Below the pieces are notes generated by a model. That model worked only from the letters and a program-made list of their open reading frames with translations, made no database searches and was not told where the DNA came from. This document shows, piece by piece, positions 1-9,160 of a stretch of DNA of 64,000 nucleotides. A program made the translations under genes and the position numbers. Positions within the stretch are counted from its first letter, which is position 1; the number at the start of each line of letters is the position of its first letter. Source of the stretch: CAILZL01 sp049840395 (GTDB lineage: Bacteria; Pseudomonadota; Gammaproteobacteria; Steroidobacterales; Steroidobacteraceae); NCBI GenBank assembly GCA_049840395.1, contig JASGLD010000008.1, positions 293,577-357,576 on the forward strand, written 5' to 3'.

Positions 1-397
1 AGTTCGCCGAGAAGTGTCCAAGATAATCCGCCATTTTTTCCGGCGAATCGCGCGCCGGATCGACACTGACGAACACCGCTTGAATGCGGCTGGCATTTTC
101 ATCCAGCTGTCGTAATGCCAGCGTCAGGTTGTACAAGGCCGTGGGGCAGGCATCGGGACAGAAGGTAAAGCCGAAGTACGCCAGCGTATACCGGCCCTGC
201 AAAACATTTGCGTCGAAGGGCATGGCCTGCGTATCGATCAAGCCACTCAAATCGGCCAGCGCATTGGGCGCAACCGTTTTCTCGGGCGTCGACCGCAGCG
301 TGGCAATAAACAAAGCCACACCCGCACCCAAACCAAGCAGCATGACCAGCGCCATCTTAACTAGCGCTTTGCGTGCTGCTGCCTTGCTGGTGGTCAT
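1..397 (-). CDS. SCO1/SenC/PrrC family copper protein (3' end outside window)
   Basis: Reading the minus strand from ATG at 397 gives about 132 residues before the window ends. A membrane anchor covers residues 10-33. A thioredoxin-like start follows with FGFTFCPDAC, the CxxxC copper/redox motif of SCO proteins, and then FVSVDPARDSPEKM, also typical of the family. SCO proteins deliver copper to the CuA site of cytochrome oxidase or act as periplasmic thiol reductants. The ATG overlaps the stop of the upstream PCuAC gene (TGATG), so the two are translationally coupled. The conserved C-terminal histidine lies outside the window. Confidence 0.9.
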   Translation of the reverse strand, partial: MTTSKAAARKALVKMALVMLLGLGAGVALFIATLRSTPEKTVAPNALADLSGLIDTQAMPFDANVLQGRYTLAYFGFTFCPDACPTALYNLTLALRQLDENASRIQAVFVSVDPARDSPEKMADYLGHFSAN

Positions 398-918
398 CAG
401 TGCTGATGCTCGCTGCTCTTATCCGACATCTTCATGCTGCCCATATCCATTTTCGAATGGTCCATCTTGGAGTGATCCATCTCACCGGTGGCCGCCGCTG
501 CGCCGCTGCTGACCTTGAACTGCGCCGTGGTCTCGCAACCGCTGGCGTCCTTGATCTTCACCGCTACGGCATCGCCGCTTTTCAAACCTGGCTTGGGATT
601 GATCAACATGAAATGCTTGCCGCTGGGTGCGAACTCCACCTTGCCCTTGGCGGCGATTTCCAATTTGTCGATGGCGCGCATCTTGGCAATGCCGTTCTCG
701 GTGAGACTCTCATGCATCTCCACCTTGGCAAAGGCAGCGGACTGCGCGCCGACCACCGACAAGGGCTTGGCGCCAGCATTGCTCAGCACCGCATAGCCGG
801 CCAGAGTCGTGGCGCTGCTGGGTGCTTCGCGTATCCAGGCGGACTCCACTTTGAGATCGCAGGCCAATGTCACGCTGCTTAGCGAGAGCAACGCCGGTAC
901 GGCGAGAAACTTATTCAT
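397..918 (-). CDS. Periplasmic copper chaperone PCu(A)C (DUF461)
   Basis: 173 residues with a signal peptide (residues 1-19). The family copper ligands are visible: a Met-His pair in VEMHES, a distal Met in IAKMRA, and the HFM triad in SGKHFMLI. The C-terminal tail (from about residue 148) is a Met/His-rich extension with repeated MDHSK units, a second likely copper site seen in longer PCuAC proteins. The family transfers Cu(I) to cytochrome oxidase CuA, often with SCO. It is directly upstream of and overlapping the SCO gene, which supports a copper-delivery operon. Confidence 0.92.
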   Translation of the reverse strand: MNKFLAVPALLSLSSVTLACDLKVESAWIREAPSSATTLAGYAVLSNAGAKPLSVVGAQSAAFAKVEMHESLTENGIAKMRAIDKLEIAAKGKVEFAPSGKHFMLINPKPGLKSGDAVAVKIKDASGCETTAQFKVSSGAAAATGEMDHSKMDHSKMDMGSMKMSDKSSEHQH

Positions 919-990
919 AGCAAACTCCTAATCCCAAAGTCATAAATCGAACTGTACGCCAAGCGGGCACGCCGGCACAGTGGCAACAAG

Positions 991-1063
991 ACGGGCGCAA
1001 TGAATTGCGCCCCTACGGTAATAAACATCACTTTCTGTAGGGGCGTAATTCATTACGCCCGTC
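991..1063. repeat. Dispersed inverted repeat with GGGCGTAATTCATTACGCCC core
   Basis: Two GC-rich palindromes (GGGCGCAATGAATTGCGCCC and GGGCGTAATTCATTACGCCC) face each other around a short spacer. A second copy lies at 22219-22286 with the same order and a different spacer. It fills the gap between the PCuAC gene and the end of the receptor gene. Confidence 0.8.
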
Positions 1064-1085
1064 CTGAAACCACACACCCTCACCC

Positions 1086-3377
1086 TTACCAATCCCACCC
1101 CAATTCCGCGCTGTAGCTACGCTGCGGATAGGGATGAAAATTCCAATACTTATAATTATTCAAATTATCGACACCCAGAGCGGCGGTCCATTGCGGCAGG
1201 AATTGCCAGCGCACCCGCACATCGGTGGTGAGGTACTTGCTGGCGCCCTGGTAGGCAAAGCCGTTGGGATCGCTGTTGTCCAACGTCGAATATTGCTTGC
1301 CGCTGTAACGCGCGCCATAGGCCATATTCAATGCGTCGGTGATGCGGTAGTTCAACAAGGCCGAGACGCGCCACTCGGGCACGCGCGGCTGGTACTTGCC
1401 AATGGTGTCGCCAGGCACGGTGACATAGCCATCGTTCTGCCTGATGCGCGAATCGGCCCAGGTGAGGCTGCCGGATGCGTCCAGGCCATTGATATAAAGA
1501 TCCTTACTGTTTAGCGCGACCTCGATACCCGGTGTGACGATCTTGCCCACATTGGTGATGCGCGAAACAATGCTGCCGCTCACCGCAGTACGCTCCGAAT
1601 ACAGCGAGTCGCGCACCACTTCGTAGAAGCCGGTGACGCGCAACGAAGTATCGTTGAACTGTTGTTGCAGGGTCAGCTCGCCAGTCCAGGATTTTTCCGG
1701 CTTGAGATTCGGATCGTTGATCACCGTCAGCGCGCCGCCGGAGGTTGCGCCATACAACTCATTGACGGTAGGGAAACGCACCGCTCGACCAACCGATGCC
1801 TTGACTGCCGTATCACTGTTCAACTGCCAGGCAAGCGCAGCCTTCGGTGAAGCATAGGTGGCGTTATGCGTTGTGTATTCGGTGGCACTGCCGGTGATGC
1901 GGGTAAATCCATCCCGTGCCTGCCATTGTTCCAAACGCATACCCAGCACAGCCCTCCAATCCCGGGCAAAGCTCCAGGCATCCTGTGCATACAGCGCCTG
2001 AGTGCGCGTCTTACCGCCCACATCGCTGTTCAATACGCCACCGGTATCGACCAACCAGTTGTTGATATTGATCTTCAACAGGCGCAATCGATAGCTGTCG
2101 ATGGCATAGCCCATGTCGACGGTGTGCTCCTCCTGCGGACGCCATGTGCCCTTCAACGCCAGAGTGCTCCAGCCCGTGCCATCTTGATCGGTGAGCGTAC
2201 CCGCACCAGCGGTTGCCGCCATTGGCAACGCCACCGTTGGCGCACGTTGCTCATCCTTTCGATAATCAAACAGACTGGCAGCGACTTCATAATCCCAAAC
2301 GCCGCCACTATTGCTTTTCAACGACAGGCCTTGTGCAAGATGCACCTGCGCATCGTTGCTTAGATTGAAATCGGTGGCCGACAGACTATAGCGATAGCCA
2401 TCAATGTTGACGTTGCCGCTGTACACCGTATTACCGCTGGCATCGCGCAGATAGGATTGCGGCCGGCCTTCGGCATCGTTACGCCAATAACCCAGCAAGT
2501 AACTCAGTCGCAGCGTATCGCTGAAGTCATAGGCCAACTTGAGTTTGGCGTGATCTTGAATAGTGGTGTACTCGGTGGCCGTGCCCAGCAAGTACCAAGG
2601 TTGATTGTTGCGATTCAACGCCAGCACCGCGCCCGTCACCGGTGTTTCACCGCCCTGCAGCACCGTATTGGCCACCGTCTTATTAGGAAAGGTCTGCGGC
2701 TGACCATGGCTGTTGAGATGGTTGAAATTCAACCACCAGGAAAGATTGCCGGCACGATCGCCCACAGAGGCGCTCTCTTGATGGGCCGTGTAAGTGTCAT
2801 CGGTGTTGTACAACTCGAAGGGCTGCACCACATAGGTCACCTTGGCATGCGCCTCGAATTTATCCGGCATGCGCGTCACGTAGTCGACAATCGCACCCAC
2901 CGAATTGCCCGGATAAGCCGCCGAGAACGGTCCGTACATCACATCGACGCGTTCGATTTCTTCCGGCGTCACCAACATCCAGCGCGGTGCGTAAGTCGCG
3001 CCATTGCCCAGGTAGTTGGAGATGAGAATGCCATCGGCATACACCGCCGAGCGCGCACTGTTGCCGGTGCCGGAAGCGCGACTGGATAGCACCGCATGGT
3101 TGTAATCACCGATGTAGCGCTTGCGTACCAACAAAGATGGAAAGTACTTGATGGCATCTTCGCTGTCGGTGGCATTGACGGTTTGCGCCACCCTTTCCTT
3201 GGTCACACCTTCAAGAGTGGTAGGGATTTGCGTCGGCAAGGACGTGGGCGCACTGCGTGTCGCAGTAACGATCACCGACTCCAACACGCTGGCTTGTAAA
3301 TCGGATACCTCGGCCTGCGCCGCAGTAGCGGCCAGAGGCGCCATCAACATCGAATAAAACGAATAGCGAATCTGCAT
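1086..3377 (-). CDS. TonB-dependent outer-membrane receptor, possibly for copper
   Basis: 763 residues from the ATG at 3377, chosen over an upstream start because GGGAGAGAG precedes it and the signal peptide then begins MQIRYSFYS. The plug domain contains ESVIVTATR (TonB-box region), NSVGAIVDYVT, and the receptor signature ending in an aromatic residue (ELGWDW). A 22-stranded barrel is expected. Neighbours are DUF2946 upstream and PCuAC/SCO downstream on the same strand, which suggests copper uptake as for OprC-like receptors; the substrate is inference. By eye it has about a dozen Met, unlike the Met-depleted receptors downstream. No sigma-54 promoter is seen before it. Confidence 0.88.
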   Translation of the reverse strand: MQIRYSFYSMLMAPLAATAAQAEVSDLQASVLESVIVTATRSAPTSLPTQIPTTLEGVTKERVAQTVNATDSEDAIKYFPSLLVRKRYIGDYNHAVLSSRASGTGNSARSAVYADGILISNYLGNGATYAPRWMLVTPEEIERVDVMYGPFSAAYPGNSVGAIVDYVTRMPDKFEAHAKVTYVVQPFELYNTDDTYTAHQESASVGDRAGNLSWWLNFNHLNSHGQPQTFPNKTVANTVLQGGETPVTGAVLALNRNNQPWYLLGTATEYTTIQDHAKLKLAYDFSDTLRLSYLLGYWRNDAEGRPQSYLRDASGNTVYSGNVNIDGYRYSLSATDFNLSNDAQVHLAQGLSLKSNSGGVWDYEVAASLFDYRKDEQRAPTVALPMAATAGAGTLTDQDGTGWSTLALKGTWRPQEEHTVDMGYAIDSYRLRLLKININNWLVDTGGVLNSDVGGKTRTQALYAQDAWSFARDWRAVLGMRLEQWQARDGFTRITGSATEYTTHNATYASPKAALAWQLNSDTAVKASVGRAVRFPTVNELYGATSGGALTVINDPNLKPEKSWTGELTLQQQFNDTSLRVTGFYEVVRDSLYSERTAVSGSIVSRITNVGKIVTPGIEVALNSKDLYINGLDASGSLTWADSRIRQNDGYVTVPGDTIGKYQPRVPEWRVSALLNYRITDALNMAYGARYSGKQYSTLDNSDPNGFAYQGASKYLTTDVRVRWQFLPQWTAALGVDNLNNYKYWNFHPYPQRSYSAELGWDW

Positions 3378-3538
3378 CGAACTCTCTCCCGAAACCGGCA
3401 GCAAAGCCGCCAAGAGCCGGTGCGATGTTCGATATCAATCAGTGCAGTGGAGGTTGCCGCTTCGCCACTAAGCAACGAAGACTTATTGAATGGCATGGCC
3501 CACAAGCCGGATAACATCGCGACCGGGTCGCGTTTGCA

Positions 3539-3931
3539 TCAGGCGGAGCGAGGTGGACCGCGGGCAGAGTCGATACGCGGTGGGCCCGCCGCGTAATAGG
3601 GAGATTCGTAGGCGATGGAAATTTCGCTGCCCGCAATGAAGGCAATGGCTTCACTACCGGCCATCTCCAACATCGGTGCAGCAGCCAGCTGCGTAAACGG
3701 ACAGGAGAAATCGTTATGGGTATCTTGAGTCTGCTGCTGGGTGCTTAATGCACTGCCATCCTTGTCGATCGCATGGTTGACATGCTTGGCAATGTACTGA
3801 CTGCCACTGCACAGCACGATCTGCACCTGGCCGTCCGACAGCTGCGCCATGAACCCCACGGGCATGAGGGCACGCGCCACCAGTAACGGCAGCAGCCACC
3901 AAACCCAGGCTTGGACACGGCGTGAGGACAA
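3539..3931 (-). CDS. DUF2946 family protein
   Basis: 130 residues from a TTG start at 3931; no in-frame ATG precedes the membrane segment and a stop lies just upstream. It has an N-terminal hydrophobic segment (WVWWLLPLLVARALMPVGFM), one Cys in the central part and one in CPFTQ, and the C-terminal RGPP motif typical of DUF2946. These small proteins commonly sit beside copper or TBDR genes, as here. Function is unknown; a role in metal handling in the envelope is inference. Confidence 0.72.
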   Translation of the reverse strand: MSSRRVQAWVWWLLPLLVARALMPVGFMAQLSDGQVQIVLCSGSQYIAKHVNHAIDKDGSALSTQQQTQDTHNDFSCPFTQLAAAPMLEMAGSEAIAFIAGSEISIAYESPYYAAGPPRIDSARGPPRSA

Positions 3932-4000
3932 GGAGGGGACTCAGCTAGTTGAGGGCGCGGAGTGTACTGAATAGACACATTGTCAGCCACTTTGTGAGAT

Positions 4001-4039
4001 GCCCCCACCCCAACCCTCCCCTGTGGAACGGGGGAGGGG
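4001..4039. repeat. REP-like GC hairpin, single copy
   Basis: The element reads CCCCCACC...ACCCTCCCC followed by its own hairpin GTGGAAC flanked by CCC/GGG arms. It belongs to the same family as the elements at 5172, 9042, 10417, 14396, 35501, 43334, 56226 and 57787. It lies between the end of a small membrane-protein gene and DUF2946. Confidence 0.8.
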
Positions 4040-4048
4040 GCAGGAGAA

Positions 4049-4426
4049 TTACTTGGCGCTCATATCTGCGCGGCTTGCGCTTGAGCTAGAGGCGCTACCG
4101 GCCGGAGGATCGACCGTCACGAAGTAAGGTTTCGTCAGATCCGGTTCCTTGGGCTGCGCTTGAGGTTGAACATCGGCCGGCCCCTGCCCCGACGCCAGCA
4201 AGAAGCGATTTATCACGCGGATGCCGATATCCACCGCCTTGATGAACAGAAGCAATACCACCAACACCATGGCGCTGGTGAGCAACCTGCGCGGCAGCGT
4301 CGGCTTGGGTTGGCGCTCTTGAAAGTCAATCGCATCCAGCACGCGCGCACGATGTGCACGCTGCATGGGCGTTTGCTCATCGTCGGATGATGCTGGAACT
4401 GGGTTGTCACTCGGGGACATGGTCAC
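4049..4426 (-). CDS. Hypothetical single-pass membrane protein
   Basis: 125 residues from GTG at 4426, or 123 from ATG at 4420; neither has a strong ribosome site. A charged N-terminus is followed by one membrane segment (about residues 50-66) and a Pro/Ser/Ala-rich tail. No family was recognised. The gene is isolated between a REP-like element and the divergent heme-binding-like gene. Confidence 0.55.
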   Translation of the reverse strand: MTMSPSDNPVPASSDDEQTPMQRAHRARVLDAIDFQERQPKPTLPRRLLTSAMVLVVLLLFIKAVDIGIRVINRFLLASGQGPADVQPQAQPKEPDLTKPYFVTVDPPAGSASSSSASRADMSAK

Positions 4427-4651
4427 TCGTCAGGAACGGGATAGCCCTTCAATCAGATGCATCTTGGCATAGTTGGTCGCCGCATGACATTTGACATACC
4501 GGTGGCGGGGCGAATTCAGTTCAAATGCAATTAGCCCAATATGCGTTTCCGCAGTGCAATAAAGCCAGGAAATTGTCGAAGCAGCCGCTGTTATTGAACT
4601 GTTACCAAGCCCTGCCGTTGAATGCGCACTTCATTGCATTGCGGAGTTTCC

Positions 4652-5158
4652 ATGATCAAGTTCTGTTTCTTTCTCAGCTGCATCGCCAGCACTACGATTG
4701 CGCTGGCGCAGACGCCTGCTGCAGCCACCAATTCCCCTGCAGCACGTTCGCCCTCATTGGATCTGGCATTGGAAGCAGCGAAAACCGCCATCGAAACCTG
4801 TGCGGCCAAGGAACAAAAAATCGGCGTATCGGTGCTCGATGCCGCCGGCGTGCAGCGCGTAGTGCTGGCCAGCGATGGCGCCAGCAGTCGCGGCGTAGCC
4901 TCCAGCACCAACAAGGCCGTCACTGCGTTGAATTTCAAAGCCGCCACCAGTCAACTGGCCGAGCAAAGCAAGACAGACAAGACGCTGGCCGATGCCATCG
5001 CCGCCAATACCAACTTCAATAGTCGCGCCGGTGGCGTGTTGATCAAGGTGGGCAATGAAATCATCGGCGCGATGGGCGTCGGTGGCGCGCGCGGCAGTGA
5101 AGTGGATGAAGCCTGTGCGGTGGCGGGATTGCAGAAGGTGCAGGCGCGGTTGAAGTGA
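4652..5158 (+). CDS. GlcG/HbpS family periplasmic protein
   Basis: 168 residues from ATG at 4652, preceded by GGAG; the in-frame upstream ATG at 4622 has no such site. A signal peptide ends near TIALAQ. The mature part shows the GlcG/HbpS pattern: SLDLALEAAKTAIETCAAK, GVSVLDAAGVQRVVLASDGA, NKAVTALNFKA, GGVLIKVGNEIIGAMGVGG and a terminal DEACAVAGLQ helix. The family binds heme or small ligands; the actual ligand cannot be read from sequence. Confidence 0.85.
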   Translation: MIKFCFFLSCIASTTIALAQTPAAATNSPAARSPSLDLALEAAKTAIETCAAKEQKIGVSVLDAAGVQRVVLASDGASSRGVASSTNKAVTALNFKAATSQLAEQSKTDKTLADAIAANTNFNSRAGGVLIKVGNEIIGAMGVGGARGSEVDEACAVAGLQKVQARLK

Positions 5159-5171
5159 GAGAGTGGTTGTT

Positions 5172-5341
5172 GCCCCCACCCTAACCCTCCCTCGCTGCGC
5201 AGGGGAGGGAATAAAGCGCGGAACCTCATCCAAGCCCACCTCTTCTGCGCAGTTGCTGAGGGATTTGCAACCACTGAGCCACGTCGCAGCTGATCATATA
5301 ACTCCCTCCCCCGTTCCACGGGGGAGGGTTGGGGTGGGGGC
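5172..5341. repeat. Head-to-head pair of REP-like elements
   Basis: One arm (5172-5209) starts CCCCCACCCTAACCCTCC and the second (5303-5341) is its inverted counterpart ending GGGTTGGGGTGGGGG. Each arm has its own small hairpin. The 93-bp spacer is not coding. The pair sits between convergent gene ends, where it may stop transcription from both sides. Confidence 0.8.
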
Positions 5342-5352
5342 ATCCGAAAAAT

Positions 5353-5601
5353 CTACAACAACAGCAATACCAAACCACCACTCAACGCCAATCCCGCCAA
5401 CACCGTAAGCAAGCGCACCGCTTGGCGATGTCGCAGCTCCAACCGATCTTCCTCTTCATCCATGATCTGCCAGAACGGCCGATCAACACGTACCTTGCCG
5501 ATCTGGTCCGGCTCGTGAATGGTGGTCTTCCAAAGTTCGAAAGAACTCCAACCCGCAGAAGTCTTACCCGCTTCCGCATCCGATAGAAAATAGTCGCGCA
5601 T
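5353..5601 (-). CDS. Small tail-anchored membrane protein under a sigma-54 promoter
   Basis: 82 residues from ATG at 5601, preceded by GAGGG at good spacing. The protein is soluble and charged for about 62 residues and ends in one hydrophobic segment (LLTVLAGLALSGGLVLLLL), so it is probably anchored by its C-terminus with the N-terminus in the cytoplasm. No family was recognised. A clear -24/-12 promoter lies at 5722-5737, which places it in the same regulon as the receptors downstream. It could be an accessory factor of that system; this is inference. Confidence 0.68.
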   Translation of the reverse strand: MRDYFLSDAEAGKTSAGWSSFELWKTTIHEPDQIGKVRVDRPFWQIMDEEEDRLELRHRQAVRLLTVLAGLALSGGLVLLLL

Positions 5602-5721
5602 ATTCAGCCCTCATCGTCCGGCTCAAACGCTACGCCTCATGCTCAGCATCTCGATTGAGTTATGCGAATCAATGACAGCAAGATGACAGCTATCGCATGA
5701 CTCCACACTTAAGATGAGAGG

Positions 5722-5737
5722 AGCAACAGTCGTGCCA
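5722..5737 (-). promoter_or_regulatory. Sigma-54 promoter for the small membrane protein
   Basis: The minus strand reads TGGCACGACTGTTGCT, with GG and GC separated by exactly 10 bases. It lies 120 bp before the ATG at 5601. Palindrome-like activator sites follow upstream at about 5826-5841. The rest of the 5602-6033 gap is AT-rich and shows no convincing gene. Confidence 0.75.
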
Positions 5738-5825
5738 GCAACTGCAACACTGATAAATCATTCACTTAGAAAATACGCGACCTCTATCTTGCACAAACAA
5801 GTGTTGTCACTGGCACAGTGTTTGT

Positions 5826-5841
5826 TGAATTTAGTGCAGCA
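5826..5841. promoter_or_regulatory. Weak candidate upstream activator site
   Basis: TGAATT-N4-GCAGCA matches the second half of the regulon palindrome (NCAACA) with one mismatch and lies 88 bp upstream of the sigma-54 promoter. An overlapping reading is TGTTGA-N7-GCAGCA (5823-5841). This is one of the weaker sites. Confidence 0.4.
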
Positions 5842-6033
5842 AACGAATCAATCCACTGAGACTGTCGTGATCTGGAGTCACAAATTAACTGCGTAAATGT
5901 GAGCGCCGTAAAACCGAGCCATCCCTGGCTCAAAAACAGAGTACCGCGGGGATTGCGGCATCCGTGTTAACCGCCGCAGAACTACAACTGAGCCAACCCA
6001 GTTCTGGCCCAGTCGCATCGGCTACGGTTGAAC

Positions 6034-8745
6034 TCAGTAGAACTTGCTGCGGAAGGTCACACCCACCCAACGCGGCGCGGTGTTGATGGTGTACGAGCTC
6101 CAACCGATGTCGCCCCACTTTTCGTTGAGCGCATTCTTCACCACCACATTCACATCGAAGGCATCGTCCTGACGACCGAAGCCCAACGACACATCGGCAA
6201 TGCCGGCTGCATCCTTCCAGCCATAAGCGGACAACGACGAATCGGTGTTCTCACGACCGCTGTAGCTGTAACTGACACCGGTGTGGAATACCTTGTTGCC
6301 AAACACCGGCAGACGATATTCCGGCGTGATGCTGAACTGCACCTTGGGTGCATTGGGCAGCGTTAAACCGTTGGCATCGAAGTAAGCAGGCGATTGATTG
6401 GCGCGTTCGGATGGCAGCGCCAGCAGCACCGAGCTCTTGTACTTGGCCGAGGTATAAGCACCGGCAAATCGCAGCGACAGGTTCTTGATGCCGTTGTAAG
6501 TGGCATCCAGTTCCAGACCTTGCGTAACGACTTTGCCGACATTGCCTACGCCACTGGTGTAAACCGCGTTTGCGGTTGAATCTGCAGCACGCGCCAGCTG
6601 TGTCTGGTAATCATCATAGGTGTACAAGGTTTGCTGGAAATTACGAATGTCGTCGTAGAACACATCGGCGTTGATAGCCAGCGCCTTGTTGAAGAAGCTG
6701 GAGCGAATGCCAATTTCATAGGAATTCGACGATTCAGCCTTGGCCGGATAGGAACGCGCTGCGTTATTGGCGATGCCGTTGAACTGCGAGATGCCCGCCT
6801 TGGCGCCATGCTGCCAGGTGACATAGCCGGTGTGATTGTCAGTGAAGGCATTGGCCAAACTCACCTGGCCGGTTACCAGCGTGCCGCGATAAGGCTCGGC
6901 ATCGGCTTCGGCGTACAAATTGCCAATGCTGGACAGGCGAATTGCCTTAGCGGCCGCCACCTGTGCCCATTGCGCGCTGGTCAAACTGTTGTATGCCTGA
7001 CCCGGTGTGCCGGTGACAGCCACACCAAAGTAGCGATTGGCCAACTGATCGGCCAGCTGCAATTGCGCCACATTGTTAGCGCCCAATGAGCCTGCCAAAT
7101 GAACGACGCCGTTGCTGTCTGTAATGGTCGAAGCATAGGAATCGAACCCACCCAGCGCCACATTGGCCACGGATACCGGATTCAGTACTGCGCCATAGCC
7201 ATTGTCATACACCAAGGTCGCTTCACGAGTATTGCGCTCTTCACGCGTCACGCGCGCACCGGTGGTCAGCGTCAATGGCTCGGACAAATGCCATTGCAAA
7301 TTGGCGTACGCAGCCTTGCTGGTCGAGTCCAGATAACTTTGCGTGGCGCGATATAGGCGCTCCAGCGAATCCTTCGCCAATAGCCTGCCCGCCGCATTCG
7401 CATCCAAAGTGTTGTACTGCGCTACGCTGGCGTTATAAGCGCCGGCATCCGAACCATAGCGAGTACGACTGAAGGAATCGGTCTTGGTCTTGAGGAAGTA
7501 CAGACCGGTATCGTAGTCCACCAGATCATTACCCACCGAGCTCAACTTGAACTCCTGGCTGAACTGCCAGTAGGTGGTGATAAAGCCGCCGTTGTAGCTG
7601 ATGTCGAACGGCGTGCCATCATCGTTGCCGGCCGAGAAGTAATGATCGCGCCATGAAGACAACGAACTCAAGGTGTGATTGCCGCGCGACCAGCTTACAT
7701 CCAGCAAGCCGCCCTTGGTGCCGGTGATGATGGAACCATTGTTGTCAAGATAGGCGGGATAGTTGTAGTAATCGGCGGCGGTATAAGCGCTTTGCTGTGT
7801 AAACCAACGACGCCCTAGCTTTGCCGTGGCAGTGTTGGTCTTGTTGACCGTACCGCCGTTAGCATAAAAATCCGGCGTATCCTTTCTGAAAGACAGACCA
7901 TTGAGCGCTTCACCACCTTTTGGCTGGTGATCCACCAACAAGCGAATGCGCAGATCGTCGGTGGGCGTCAGCAAGAATTGCAGACGCCCATAGGTGCGAT
8001 CGGTGTTGACGAAACTCTCGCGGCCACGCAGATCCGGATACTGATTGGCGAAGGCGCCATCCTGTTGATCGCGCGAGAACGAAATGCGCCAGGCCAACAG
8101 ATCGTCGATCAAGGCGCCGCCGGCAACACCCTGCGTCTTCACCGCATTGTAATCGCCCAGTGTCAACGCGGCGCTGGCTTCCGGCGTGAAGCTGGGCTGC
8201 TTGACCTTGACGTTGATCTGACCGACCGCTGCACTCTTGGCACCCTGCGTGCCCTGCGGGCCACGCGAGACATCCAAGGTTTCGGTATCGAAAATATTCG
8301 AGCCTGCAGCCAGTGCGAGATAGGCGTAGCTCACGCCATCCACTGTCAAGCCCACACTGGGGTCGATCTTGTCGCTGCTGGCGCCGGCAGTCAGACCACG
8401 CAGCGAGAAGCTACCGGTACGCGGATTGCCATAGTTCCAGCGCACATTACCCAGACGACGCAGCGATTCGGTGAGATTGTCGGCGTTGTAGGTAGCGAGA
8501 TCTTCCTGAGTAACCAAGGTCACCGACTTGGGCACATCCTTCAATGCTTCCAGACGACTGCTGGCACGCACCACCACTCGGCCGAGCTCATCGGTTTCGA
8601 TCTGTGTGTCACTGGCCGTATTGGTATCGGCTGCATGCACATGCAGCGGCGCGACAATTATGCCGGCTGTGAGCAATACGGTAGAAGTAAGGCCTTGCAG
8701 CGACATTCCTTTGCGTTGCGATAACAGGGCATTGCGATCAAACAT
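6034..8745 (-). CDS. TonB-dependent receptor, Met/Cys-free mature protein
   Basis: 903 residues. A signal peptide ends near HVHAADT. The plug has GRVVVRASSRLEALKDVPKSVTLV, TVDGVSYAY and SRGPQGTQGAKSAAVGQINV, and the chain ends FRSKFY, as expected for a TBDR barrel. It shares with the receptors at 15816 and 18675 a block DAGAYNASVAQYNTLDANAAG and a later AQVAAAKAIR block, so the three form one subfamily. I find Met only at residues 1 and 14 and no Cys. A sigma-54 promoter lies at 8785-8800. The substrate is unknown; an organosulfur compound is inferred from regulation and composition. Confidence 0.9.
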   Translation of the reverse strand: MFDRNALLSQRKGMSLQGLTSTVLLTAGIIVAPLHVHAADTNTASDTQIETDELGRVVVRASSRLEALKDVPKSVTLVTQEDLATYNADNLTESLRRLGNVRWNYGNPRTGSFSLRGLTAGASSDKIDPSVGLTVDGVSYAYLALAAGSNIFDTETLDVSRGPQGTQGAKSAAVGQINVKVKQPSFTPEASAALTLGDYNAVKTQGVAGGALIDDLLAWRISFSRDQQDGAFANQYPDLRGRESFVNTDRTYGRLQFLLTPTDDLRIRLLVDHQPKGGEALNGLSFRKDTPDFYANGGTVNKTNTATAKLGRRWFTQQSAYTAADYYNYPAYLDNNGSIITGTKGGLLDVSWSRGNHTLSSLSSWRDHYFSAGNDDGTPFDISYNGGFITTYWQFSQEFKLSSVGNDLVDYDTGLYFLKTKTDSFSRTRYGSDAGAYNASVAQYNTLDANAAGRLLAKDSLERLYRATQSYLDSTSKAAYANLQWHLSEPLTLTTGARVTREERNTREATLVYDNGYGAVLNPVSVANVALGGFDSYASTITDSNGVVHLAGSLGANNVAQLQLADQLANRYFGVAVTGTPGQAYNSLTSAQWAQVAAAKAIRLSSIGNLYAEADAEPYRGTLVTGQVSLANAFTDNHTGYVTWQHGAKAGISQFNGIANNAARSYPAKAESSNSYEIGIRSSFFNKALAINADVFYDDIRNFQQTLYTYDDYQTQLARAADSTANAVYTSGVGNVGKVVTQGLELDATYNGIKNLSLRFAGAYTSAKYKSSVLLALPSERANQSPAYFDANGLTLPNAPKVQFSITPEYRLPVFGNKVFHTGVSYSYSGRENTDSSLSAYGWKDAAGIADVSLGFGRQDDAFDVNVVVKNALNEKWGDIGWSSYTINTAPRWVGVTFRSKFY

Positions 8746-8784
8746 CTGGCTCTCGCTTATTTATGATTGAAGAGCCGAGGTAAG

Positions 8785-8800
8785 AGCAAGCGACATGCCA
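8785..8800 (-). promoter_or_regulatory. Sigma-54 promoter of TBDR 6034-8745
   Basis: The minus strand reads TGGCATGTCGCTTGCT with exact GG-N10-GC spacing, 39 bp before the start codon. The gap 8746-9160 also holds possible activator half-sites around 8924-8971 (for example GCAACA at 8937-8942) and a REP-like pair. Confidence 0.85.
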
Positions 8801-9041
8801 TGAGTCCTACAAACGGCAGTCGAAAGCTGCAATGCAACGCTAAGTTACTTTGCTGAATGATTTTTTATTTATGAAGAGGTGCATGGAAGCATGCGACAAC
8901 TACTGAAGCGATGCAGGACAGGCTGTTAGCTACCCAGCAACAACCGATCTCGATCTGCTGCAAAAACAACTCGCCTGCGTGGCTTTAACCAAAAGAGTAA
9001 ATGCCTGGCTGACTTAATTATTTGATGTTCGCATTCAGAGC

Positions 9042-9124
9042 GCCCCCACCCTAACCCTCCCCCGTGGCGGAACTTGATGCAGTAGTCCCCTCCCCTGCGC
9101 AGCGGGGGAGGGTTAGGGTGGAGG
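9042..9124. repeat. Compact REP-like pair
   Basis: An arm starting CCCCCACCCTAACCCTCC (9042-9070) faces an arm ending GGGGGAGGGTTAGGGTGG (9087-9124). Between them is AACTTGATGCAGTAGTCCCC, which is repeated near 10470 and 10520. It sits after the stop of the SMP-30-like gene. Confidence 0.75.
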
Positions 9125-9160
9125 CAAAATTAAGCGCCCAGCCAGCCAACAGCTCGATCA

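Noticed and set aside
5811..5826. Sigma-54-like TGGCACAGTGTTTGTT on the plus strand
   Set aside because: The -12 element is GT instead of GC and no gene follows on that strand.
5714..5896. 60-codon plus-strand reading frame
   Set aside because: It covers the sigma-54 promoter and activator sites of the minus-strand gene and has no family match.
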